From NCBI GenBank assembly GCA_014621425.1, contig JAANBB010000343.1, positions 1 through 44,569 on the forward strand: a stretch of DNA of 44,569 nt, read 5' to 3'. The number at the start of each line of letters is the position of its first letter. Within the stretch, counting starts at the first letter, position 1. The DNA is from Cylindrodendrum hubeiense (Eukaryota; Ascomycota; Sordariomycetes; Hypocreales; Nectriaceae). The notes beneath the pieces are model-generated. The model saw only the letters and a program-made list of their open reading frames with translations, did no database searches and had not been told where the DNA came from. A program made the translations under genes and the position numbers. Shown here piece by piece: positions 14,601 to 26,600 of this stretch.

Positions 14601-17600
14601 TGTCGGCAGGCACACGCCAGCAGTGCAAGTGTCGGTATCAGTGCAGTCCTCGGAAGTGACGCAGGTGGTCAGAACCTCAGGAACACAGACGCCCAGTCGA
14701 CAGACGCCGTTGTCAGCACTGCACTCAGAATCCTCAGTGCAAGTGGGCAAGATCGACGGGAGACAAACGCCGGCAGTGCAAGCTTGGTCGGCAGAGCAGT
14801 CGGCGACAGTAGTACAGGTCTTGATCGTGGAGGGGAGGCAGATGCCGCCCTCACAAACCTCGCCATTTGTACAGTCGGTATCGGCGGTGCAGGTTGGGAA
14901 GAGAGTAGGCAGACAGAAGCCAGCGGTGCAACTTTGAGCAGATGTGCAGTCAGAAGAACTGGTGCACGCGGTGAAAGTGCTAGGAATACAGAGACCGAGT
15001 CTGCAAACCGCGTTGTCGGTACATTCTGTATCGTCGGCACATGTGGGTAGAATAGATGGAAGGCAGAGTCCACTAGTGCAAGTTTGGTCGCTGGGGCAAG
15101 TTGAGCTGTCGGCGCAAGATTGGATGCCCTGTGGAAGGCAGGTATTTGATTGACAAGTCTGGCCGGATCCGCAGTCGGAGTCGAGTGTGCAACCAGGGAA
15201 GAGCTTGGGGAGACAAAGACCAGCACTGCAGACCTGGCCATCGGAGCAGCCAGTGTCATCAGTGCAAGGGATAAGATCTCTGGGAATACAAACGCCCAAT
15301 CGGCAAACCTCGGTATCACTGCAAGTTGAATCATCAGCACACTGAGGCAGGACCGATGGTAGGCAAACGCCAAGAGTACAGGTCTGGGAGGATGTGCACT
15401 CAGTGTCGCTTGTGCAAGTGTCGAGGGCATCGGGGAGGCAGAAGCCGCCTGTGCAGACCTCGCCAGTGCTGCAGCCTGCATCATCCGTGCAGACGGGGAA
15501 GATGGTGGCAAGACAGATTCCGGCGGTGCAAGACTGGTCCGCAGAACAATCAGCGCTATCCGAGCAGAGAGATAAATCTCGAGGAACGCAAACGCCAAGT
15601 CGGCAGACGTCTGTGGCGCTGGTGCAATCGGTATCGGCCGTGCATGTGGGCAGTATAGCCGGGAGGCATATGCCGCCAGTGCAGGCCTGGCTCGTTGTAC
15701 AGTCAGTGTTGCTTGAACAGCTTTGGATACCCTGGGGCAGACAGAGACTGGCCTGGCAAGCCTCGCCAGTGCTGCAATCCGTGTCAGAGGTACAGCTGGG
15801 GATGACTTCAGGGAGACAGAGTCCAGCAGTGCAAACCTGTTGGGTCTCACACTGATCATCAGCAGTACAAGGAGTCAGGACATCAGGAACACAGAGTCCG
15901 ACTCGGCAAACCTCATTCTCGCCACAGCTGCTATCCGCCGTGCATGTGGGAAGGAGATCTGGCAAGCAGACACCACCGACACATGAAGTTTGAGCAACGG
16001 TGCAGTCCGTATCAGATGTGCAAGTGGTCAGAGTGTCTGGAAGGCAAACACCACCAGTGCAAGACTGGCCTGACTCACAATTGCTATCTGTTGTGCAAGG
16101 CGGGAATACAGCAGGGAAGCAGATGCCGGCGGTGCAAACCTCGCTGCTGGTGCAGTCGGTGTTCGCAGTGCAAGTTGTAAGGGTCTCGGGCAGACATAGT
16201 CCGAGTCGGCAAATCTGCTCGCTGCCACAATCTGTGTCGAGCGTGCAGGTAGGCAGAGCATCGGGAAGACATATGCCAGATGTGCAAGTCTGACCTGTAG
16301 TACAGTCTGCATCGGCTTGGCAGGTGTCCAGACCAGTAGGAAGACAAATGCCCGCGAGGCATGAGTCGCCATCGGCGCAGTTCTGATCTGTGGTGCATGT
16401 TGGGAAAATGGCCAAGCAGATTCCGGCAGTGCAAGTTTGACCAGCGGTTGTGCAATCGGCATCGGCTGTGCATGTCGTGAGAGCATCTGGAAGACACAAT
16501 CCGAGGCGACAAATCTCCTGGTCACCGGTACAATCGCTGTCGGCAGTGCAAGTAGGCAAGAGAGATGGAAGACAGACACCAGAAGTGCAAGTCTGAGCAT
16601 CCGTGCAAGGCGTATCACTGTCACAGGATTGTAGCCCGGTAGGAAGGCAGGTTCCACCAAGGCATGACTGTCCATCACTGCAATCGGTTGGGCCGGTACA
16701 GGCAGGGAAAATCTTGGGTAAGCAGATTCCAGCAGTGCAAGATTGGTTCTCGCCGCAGTCGGTATCAGCCGTGCAGGTAGTGAGGGCTTCGGGGATGCAA
16801 AGCCCAAGACGGCAGACCTCTGCGTCACCGGTACAGTCAGTGTCTGTAGTGCAGGTAGGTAGGTCTCCTGGGAGACAGACACCTCCAGAGCTACAGGTCT
16901 GGCCAGTGGGACAAGCTGTACCATCGGCACAGGACTGCAAGCCCTGGGGCAGGCAAATGCCTCCGAAGCATGTTTGTCCATCTCCACACGTTGTATCGTC
17001 GACGCAGTCGGGGAAAATCTTTGGCAGACAGATGCCCGCAGTGCAATCTTGGCCAGTGCCACAATCGGCATCAGCTGTACAAGTCGTGAGAATCTCAGGC
17101 AAACAAAGGCCGAGTCTGCAGACCTGCGAATCGCCAGTGCAGTCGCTATCGATGGTGCAAGTGGGCAGATCTGCGGGAAGACAAACTCCAGACACACAAG
17201 ACTGTGCGGTCGAACATTCGGTACCAGTTGCGCAGGTCTGCAATACGTCTGGAAGACAAACTCCTCCTAGGCATGATTGATCGTCTGTGCAATCCGTGTC
17301 GGTAGTGCAGTCAGGGAAGATCTTAGGGATGCAGATGCCAGCGGTGCAAGACTGGTTGTCTTCGCATGCACTGTCAGACGTGCAGGGAGTGAGAATCTCT
17401 GGGAGACAGACTCCAAGTCGACACACTTCCTGAGTGCCAGTGCAATCAGTGTCAGTGGTACAAACAGGAAGATCTGACGGAAGGCAGACTTCGTTGGTGC
17501 AAGCCTGGCCGCTCGGGCAGATTGATCCATCTGAGCAAGATTGCAGGCCAGTGGGGAGGCAAATGCCGCCCAAACAGGACTCCGAGGCTCCGCAATCTGA

Positions 17601-20600
17601 GTTGAGCGTACAATCAGGGAACAAGGTAGGCACGCAGATGCCAGCAGTGCAGGACTGGTTGCTGTCGCAGCCATCATCATTTGTGCATGGAGTGAGAGTT
17701 GATGGGAGACACAACCCGAGTCGACAAACCTCCTGAACGCCCGTACAATCGGTATCAGTTGAGCAGAGTGGAAGATCCGCAGGAAGGCAGATTCCGGCTG
17801 TACAGGATTCGCCAGTGGCGCAGCCAGCGTCGTTTGTGCAAGTCTTGAGTGTTTCAGGAAGACAAAGACCAGCAAGACAACTCTGTCCTTGGTCACAAGA
17901 GGAGTCAGTTGTGCAAGATGGGAAGATCTGGGCAATGCAGATGCCAGCAGTACAGGACTGGTTATCCTCGCATGTAGCGTCAGACGTGCACGGAGTCAAG
18001 AGTTCAGGGAGACAAAGGCCAATCCGGCAGACCTCCTTGTCGCCAGTACAGTCAGTGTCGGTTGTACAGGCAGGTAGATCCACTGGGAGGCAGACTCCAG
18101 AGGCGCAAGTCTGACCATCGGGACAGGTCTGAGTTTCACCACAAGTCTGGAGGGTATCCGGAAGGCAAATGCCAGCGGTACAGCTCTGTCCTTGGTCGCA
18201 GGTGGTGTCGTCGGTGCAGCTTGGGAAAATTGTGGGAACACAAATGCCAGCAGTGCAAGTTTGATCGGCACTGCAAGTAGCATCGGATGTGCATGGGGTA
18301 AGGATTTCAGGAAGACAAAGTCCAAGGCGGCAAACCTCTCCAGTGCCGGTGCAGTCGCTATCGAGAGTGCAAGTGGGCAAATCTGCTGGGAAGCAGACTC
18401 CGGATGTGCATGACTGGCCATCGGGGCAGGTCTCGCCCTCGCCGCATGTGTTGAGGGCATCGGGGAGACATATGGAGGCAAGGCAGGATTCTCCTTGTTG
18501 ACAGTTGGCGTCAGTTGTGCAGGTAGGGAAGACCTTGGGCAAGCAGATTCCAGCAGTGCAAGATTGGTTTTCACCACAATCAGTATCTGCTGCGCAAGTG
18601 GCGAGGGCTTCGGGGAGACAAACTCCCAAGCGGCAGACCTCTGCATCTCCGGTACAATCGCTGTCGCCGGAACACGTTGGGAGATCGAGTGGAAGGCAGA
18701 CGCCCGCTGTACACGTTTGGCCCTCGGCGCAAGTAGTGTCAGTGGTGCAAGTTTCCAAGCCGACAGGCAAACAGATTCCTGCGAGGCAAGATTGGCCCTC
18801 ACTGCAGTTATCATCATCTGTGCAAGTCGGGAATGTAGGCAGGCAGAATCCGCCGGTACAGGCTTGGCCTCCGGTGCAGTCGTCATCTGTGGTGCAAGCG
18901 TCAAGAGTTGTAGGGATACAAACACCAAGGCGACAGACTTCGTCAGCACCGCACTCATTATCGAGCGTGCACAGAATCATGGCGTCTGGAAGGCAGACTC
19001 CACCAGTGCAAGTTTGGCCAGCTGCACAAGTCTGTGCATCTCCACAGGCATCCAAAACTGAAGGCAAGCAAACACCACCGAGACAAGACTCATTCTCGGC
19101 ACAGGTCTGATCGGACGTGCAAACCGGGAAGATCTTGGGGAGGCAGATTCCAGCAGTACACGTTTGTTCGGTGGTGCAGTCACCGTCGGCCGTGCAAACG
19201 TCAAGAAGCTTGGGAAGACAGACTCCAAGGCGGCAGATTTGGTCAGTACCACATCCGCTGTCGGCAGTACATTGACGGAGATCGATGGGAAGGCAGACCC
19301 CAGCTGTACAAGTCTGTCCTGTACCACAAGTTTGTGAATCGTCGTCGCAAGACTCCAGTCCTGAAGGAAGACAAGTGTCTCCGAAGCAGGACTGCCCTTC
19401 GCCACAACCGGTATCGTCAACGCAGGTAGGGAAAATCTTTGGCAGACAGATTCCCCCGGTACAGGATTGATTTTCGCCGCAGTCGGCCTCGGCCGTGCAG
19501 ACAGTGAGAATCGCAGGAAGACAGAGTCCAAGTCGGCACACATCCCCGGAAGTGGTGCAGTCGCTATCCTGAGCACAAGTGGGCAAGACAGTGGGGAGAC
19601 AGACTTCGGATGTGCAAGATTGGCCATCGGGACACGTGGGGTTGGCGCCGCCGCAAGATTGCAAACCTGTAGGAAGACAGAATCCGCCAAGGCAGGATTC
19701 GCCAGCGCCACAGCTTGAGTCGAGGGTGCAAGTAGGGAAGATCTCTGGCAAACAAATGCCAGCGGTACAGGCTTGACCATCTGTGCAGTCGGTATCAGCG
19801 GTACAGACAGTAAGTAGCTGAGGAAGGCAAACTCCAACGCGACAAACTTGGTCCGCTGTGCAGTCGCCATCCTCAGTACAGGTTGGCAATGTAGCCGGAA
19901 GACAAACACCAGATGTGCAAGTTTCTCCATCAGAGCAAGTGCTGTCAGTCTCACAAGACTGGAGGCCTTCAGGAAGACAAGTGCCTCCGAAGCAAGACTG
20001 GCCGTCGGCACAGTCGGTGTTTGCAGTACAGGTAGGGAAGATGGTAGGCAAGCAAATGCCTGCGGTACAGGACTGGTCTGAGGCACAGTCGGTATTGGCA
20101 GAACAGACATTGACAACGCCAGGAACGCAAAGGCCGATTCGGCAGACGTCTCCAGTAGTTGTGCAGTCGGTGTCGGTGTCGCAGGTAGGTAGGATGGTAG
20201 GCAAGCAGACACCAGCAGTACAGGTTTGGCCTGCAGCACATTCTGTACCCTCAGGGCAGATAGTAAGAGTCTCAGGGAGACAAACGCCTGCGAGGCAAGA
20301 CTCGCCCTGACTGCAGTCGGCGTCAACTGAGCAAGTCGGGATGAGAGTGGGCAAGCAGAGACCAGCGGTACAAGTTTGGTCTACAGCGCACTCGTCTGAA
20401 GTGGTGCAAGTATTCAAGGGATCAGGCAGGCAGACTCCCAATCGGCAGACTTGGCCATTGCTGCAGTCAGTGTTGGCACTGCAGGTAGGCAAGACCTCCG
20501 GTAGACAGACTCCGGAAAGACATGTAAAGCCATCTGCGCAGGCGGACTCAGGACCGCAAGACTGTAGAGTTGATGGGAGGCATGTTCCGCTGATGCAAGA

Positions 20601-23600
20601 TTCGCCATCACCGCAAGTGTCGTCAGAGGCACAAGCTGGGAAGATGCTGAAAAGACAGATGCCTGCTGTACAAGCCTGGTTCTCTTCACACTGCTCGTCG
20701 GTGGTGCAGGTAGCGAGAGTGTCGGGAATACACACGCCAATGCGGCAGACCTGTCCAGTGCCGGTGCAGTCGCTATCAGCACTGCAGGTCGGCAAGACGT
20801 CGGGTAGACAGACTCCAGCTGTGCAAGTCTGTCCGGAGCTGCACTCGTCGCCGGTTGGGCAAGAGGTGAGACCCGTCGGGAGACAAGTCTGGGCGGTGCA
20901 GGTTTGGCCAGTGGGACATTCGGTACTGTCGAGACAAGCTGGGAAGATGGTCGGGAGACACAGGCCAGCGGTACAGGTCTCGGTAGTTGCGCATCCGGAG
21001 TTATCTTGACAGACGGTGATGATCTGCGGAAGACAGAATCCAAGTCTGCAAACCTCGTCGCTATCGCAGCCAGCATCTTCTGTGCAGGTAGGGAGAGTGG
21101 AGGGAAGGCAAATGCCGGAGACACAGTCTTGGCCATCAGCACAAGCCTGGGTCGCAGAGCAGGTAGGCAGAACAGATGGGAGACAGAAGTTAGCTGTGCA
21201 AGTCTCCCCAGTAGGGCAGTCGGTGTCTGACTGGCAGGGAGGAATGAACTCGGGGACGCAAAGTCCGGCGGTGCAGGCCTGGCCTGTTTCGCAGTCGCTG
21301 TCTGCAGAGCAGAGAAGCTTTGGTAGACAGAAACCAGCCGTGCAAGATTCAGTGGCGGTACAATCGCTGTCGGCTGTGCAGGTTTCGACAATCGGCGGAA
21401 GACAGATGCCAAGTCGACAAACCAATTCGCTGAGACAATCGGAATCGGCGCCGCAAGGAGGCAGGATTGAAGGGAGGCAGACGCCTCCGGTACAGGTCTG
21501 GTCGGCGGCGCAGGCGGGATCAGTAGCACCGCCACAAGACTGTAGGGTAGTTGGCAGACAGAAGCCAGAAGTGCAAGCTTCGCCAGTTGCACAATCGGCC
21601 GCTGTGGTGCATGTGGGGATGAGCGCTGGAAGACATAAACCAGCTGTGCAAGTCTCGGTGCCAGTTTCGCAGTCGGTGCTGGACTGGCAAGTTGTGACGG
21701 CCGGTGGGAAGCAGACGCCGAGTCTGCAAACGTCGCCAGAAGTAGTGCAGTCAGAATCAGCAGCGCAAGTAGGCAGGATAGTAGGCAAGCAGACTCCCGC
21801 TGTACATGTCTGGTCGTCGGCGCAGGCGGCATCAGTAGCGCCTCCACATGACTGTAGGGTAGTGGGGAGGCAGAAACCAGAAGTGCAAGTTTCGCCGCTT
21901 GAGCAGTCGCTCGTAGTTGCGCACGTCGGGATAATTGCTGGAAGACAGAGGCCAGCTGTACACGTCTCAGTGCCAGTTGCACAGTCGCTGTCGCTTGCGC
22001 ATGTCGTAAGCACGGGTGGGAGACAAACGCCGACAACGCAGACGTCTCCAGCAGTGGTGCAGTCAGAATCAGCTGTGCAAGTGGGCAGGACCGAGGGCAG
22101 ACAAACGCCGCCCATGCAGTCCTGGTTTTCATCACAATCCGATTCAGCTGTGCAAGTCTGGAGGGTCTCGGGCAAGCAGAAACCACCAGTGCAGGTTTGA
22201 CTGCTTGCGCAATCGGCCGTGGTCGTACACGAAGGAAGAATCGTGGGAAGGCAGACGCCAGCTGTGCAAGTCTCGGTACCGGTTTCGCAGTCGCTGCTGC
22301 TCACGCAAGTTGTGATCACCGGCGGGAGACAGACGCCCAGGGCGCAGACATCTCCAGAAGTGGTGCAGTCAGAATCAACTGTACAAGTGGGCAGGATTGA
22401 AGGCAAGCAGACACCGCCAGTGCAGTCCTGGTCTTCATCGCAATCGGATTCAGCTGAACAGGTCTTGAGGGTATCCGGCAAACAGAAGCCACCGGTACAA
22501 GTCTGATCAGTTGTGCAGTCAGCCGCGGTAGTGCACGTAGGGATAATAGTTGGGAGGCAAAGGCCAGCTGTGCAAGACAGTCCGGAAGTGCAGTCGGTGC
22601 TAACTGTGCAAGTTGTGAGGATAGGTGGCAGGCAAACTCCCAGTGTGCATACATCTCCAGAAGTTGTGCAGTCCGAGTCCGCGGTACAAGTGGGCAGGAT
22701 TGAGGGCAAGCAGAGTCCCCCTGTGCAGTCCTGGTCTTCGTCGCAGTCAGACGCAGCTGTGCAGGTCTGGAGTGTATCGGGCAAGCAGAAGCCACCAGTA
22801 CAATCTTGTCCAGCTGGGCAATCGGCCGTGACCGTGCAGGCGGGAATAATTGTTGGCAGGCAGATTCCAGCTGTGCAAGATTGGTCGGAAGTGCAATCGC
22901 TATCACCTGTGCAAGTCTTGACCACGGGCGGGAGACAGACGCCAATCGTGCATACGTCTCCAGCAGTAGTGCAGTCCGAGTCCGCAGTGCAGGTAGGGAG
23001 GATTGAGGGTAAGCAGAGCCCTCCTGTGCAGTCCTGATCTTCATTGCAGTCAGAATCAACTGAGCAAGTCTGAAGAGTATCAGGCAGGCAGAAGCCAGCG
23101 GTACAAGCCTGACCAGTCGCGCAATCGGCTGTGGTCGTACAGACAGGAACAATTGTAGGCAGACAGAGTCCAGCTGTGCAAGATTCGCCAGAGGCGCATT
23201 CGCTGCTGGCCGCACAAGTCGAGAGAACCTGAGGAAGACAGACACCGAGGCGGCAGACGTCACCAGAGGTAGTGCAGTCAGAGTCCGCAGCGCAGGTAGG
23301 TAGAATCGAAGGCAAGCAGACACCTGCGGTACAATCCTGACCGTCGTCACACTCTGAGTCGGCTTGGCATGACTGGAGAGTTTCAGGCAAGCAGAAGCCG
23401 GCCGTACAAGCCTCGCCAATGCTGCAATCGGCTGTGGCAGTGCAAGTGGGAATAATGGTTGGGAGGCAGAAACCAGCTGTGCAAGTTTCACTGGAGGCGC
23501 ATTCACTGGTGGCTGCACAAGTTGTGAGGACCTCAGGAAGACAGACACCGAGTCGGCAGACGTCTCCAGTATTTGTGCAGTCAGAATCAGCACTGCAGGT

Positions 23601-26600
23601 AGGCAGGATCGAAGGCAAGCAAACTCTTGCGGTGCAAGCCTGACCGTCGTCACACTCAGAATCGGTTTGGCATGTCTGGAGAGTGCTCGGAAGACAGGTA
23701 CTAGATGTACAGGTCTGTCCGGTGCTGCAATCGCTATCGTCGGTACAGGTGGGGAAAATCTCGGAGGGGAGACAGAAGCCGGCCGTACAAGTCTGGTCGC
23801 TTGTGCAGTCGGTGTCAGACGTGCAAAGAGCAAGTTCCTGAGGAATACACAAGCCAATTCTGCAGACCTCCCCGGTTGCGGTGCAGTCAGAGTCTGCACT
23901 GCAAGTAGGTAGTATAGTGGGCAAGCAAACTCCAGCTGTGCATGATTGACCAGTGCTACACTCGGAATCGGATTGGCAAGTCATCAGAATATCGGGCAAG
24001 CAGAATCCAGATGTGCAGGTCTGGTCAGTAGTGCAGTCGGTGTCATCTGTACAGACGGGGAAAATCGAAGCGATACAGAAACCGGCAGTGCAAGTTTGGC
24101 CCGTCTCGCAAGTCGAATCATCAGTGCAGAGAGCGAGGTCCTTAGGAAGACAAACGCCAATTCTGCAAACCTGATCGCTGGTGCACTCGGAGTCGGTCGT
24201 GCATGTGGGAAGAAGCGTGGGAAGGCAGACGTTCGAAGTGCATGATAGTCCGGTACCGCACTCAGTGTCAGTGGAGCAAGATTGGAGGCCTGTGGGCAAG
24301 CAGTTTCCACCTGTGCAAGATTCGCCAGCGCCACAAGTGTCGGAAGACGAGCATTCAGGGAAGATATCCGTGATATCAGGGAGACAGAGGCCAGCGGTAC
24401 AGGTCTGCCCGGCTGTAGTACAGTCACTATCCTGTTCGCAGGAAATGACGATTTCGGGAAGACAGACTCCAACTGCAGAGCACTTGAGGTCGTTTGTACA
24501 GTCGGAATCAGATGTGCATGCCGGCAGGATAGTTGGAACGCAGACTCCAGCAGTGCAAGTCTGGTCTGAAGCACAAGTCGTGCTGTCAGAGCATGTATCC
24601 AAGATTGAGGGAACACAAAATCCAGCAACGCATTGCTCCGTGTCCGGGGTACAGTCAGAGTCGCCTGAGCATTGGGGCAGGATGGACGGCAAGCAGAGGC
24701 CAGCCGTACAAATCTCACCCTCCGTGGTACAGTCGGTATTTTGTTGGCAGGCGTTGATGATTTCAGGAAGGCAGACGCCAATGGCAGAGCATTTGAGATC
24801 ATTGGTGCAGTCGCTATCAGCTGTGCATGTAGGTAGGATGGTTGGAACACAAACGCCAGCTGTGCAGGTCTCATCTGTAGAACACTCTGTGCCACCAGGG
24901 CAAAGGTCGAGAATAGCTGGGGCACACAATCCGGCCACGCATTGCTGATCAGTTGCACAGCCAGAAGTTGCTGTACAAGTGGGTAGGAGTGAAGGAAGGC
25001 AAATGCCGGCCGTACACTTCTGGTCCGTGGTGCATTCGGTATCCTGTTGACAAGTGACAATGATTTCAGGCAAACAGACGCCAAGTGCGGAACACTTGAG
25101 GTCGTTGGTGCAGTCACTATCAGACGTGCAGGTAGGTAGAATAGTCGGAACACAGACTCCGGCCGTGCAGGTTTGCCCAGTGGCACATTCTGTGCCCTCA
25201 GGACATGTTTCCAGGACTGAAGGAACACAGAAGCCTGCGGTACATGTTTCTGTAGCAGCATCGCAATCGGTGTTGGTTTGGCATACTGGTAGAACTGAAG
25301 GCATGCAAATACCGGCAGTACAAGCTTGGCCATCTAGACATGTGGTGCTGTCTTGGCAGGCGGTGAGAATCTCGGGGAGACAGAAACCCAGTGCCGAGCA
25401 CTTGAGAGTATCTCCACAATCGGCATCAACCGTGCAAGAAGGCAAGATGGTTGGGATACAGACACCTGCAGTACAGGTTTGATCTGCCGCACATTCTGTA
25501 CCGCCAGGGCAGGTATCAAATACAGATGGGACGCAGAGTCCGGCAACACATTGCTCGGTAGTAGCGTCGCAGTCTGAACCGTCCTGACAGATGGGTAGGA
25601 GAGTGGGGAGACAGAAGCCTGCCGTGCAGGTCTGATCCGTTGAACACTCGCTAGTCTCCTCACAGGCGGTAAGGACCTCGGGAAGGCAGACGCCGAGGGT
25701 AGAACACTTGAGGTTGTTGGTACAATCGGCATCTGAGGTGCAGGTAGGGAGGACAGTTGGAACGCAAACGCCTGCGGTGCAGGTTTGGTCTGCGGTACAA
25801 GCAGTGTTATCGGCACATGTGTCGAGAACAGCAGGAACACATATTCCAGCAAGACATTGCTCCGAGGTACCGGTACAGTCTGAATCTGCCTGACATGTAG
25901 GAAGCAGTGATGGAAGGCAGAACCCGGCTGTGCAGGTCTGATCCGTTGAGCACTGGCTGGTCTGCTGGCAAGCAGTAAGGATTTCAGGAAGGCAGACGCC
26001 GAGCACAGAGCATTTGAGGCTGTCGGTACAATCGGTATCTGTTGTGCAGGCAGGGAGAATAGTGGGAAGACAGACACCTGCGGTACAGGTTTGGTCAGTC
26101 GTGCAAGTTGTGTCATCGACACAGGTGTCGAGAACAGCAGGAACACAAGTTCCAGCAACACATTGCTCCGAAGCGCCGGTACAGTCAGAGTCGGCCTGGC
26201 ATGTAGGTAGGAGTGAAGGGAGGCAGAAGCCGGCGGTACAGGTTTGCTCCCCAGAACACTCGCTAGTCTGCTGACAAGCGGTGATAACCTCCGGAAGGCA
26301 GACTCCGAGCGCGGAACATTTGAGACTGTCGGTACAATCGGTGTCTGTCGTGCAGGTAGGGAGGATGGTAGGAACGCAGACTCCAGATATACATGTGAGG
26401 TCCTCTCCGCAAACGCCATCGGAACATGTGTCCAAGACGGATGGAACACAGATGCCGGCAGCGCATTGCTCCGTGTCGGCGGCACAATCTGTATCAGACT
26501 CGCAGCTGGGAATGAGTGAGGGAAGACAGAGACCTGCTGTACAGGTCTGGTCTGTTGAACACTCGCTAGTTTCCTGGCATGCAGTGAGGATTTCCGGAAG

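Larger units (their letters stand above)
4140..24340 (-). repeat. Core repeat family B: about 67 copies of a ~303-bp (101-aa) four-module unit
   Basis: The marker VCRLGVCLP (variants VCRLGLCIP, VCRIGVCLP, VCRLGYCIP) recurs about every 303 bp from 24160 to 4160; I count about 67 copies. A typical unit reads VCRLGLCIPRDLAPC, CTEDQTCTAGLCLATIFPTC, CATGQVCEANTCLPSTLQSC and CLAAQTCTSGLCLPSILPTC. Modules are 25 residues, C-x5-C-x5-C-x4-C-x7. In the 15-24 kb part one module often becomes a Gly-rich form such as GESCTGGNCLPTGLQSC. Compared with family A, the first module has a basic R-L-G loop in place of S-A-A-L-G. Copies differ by substitutions and in-frame indels only. Confidence 0.9.
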
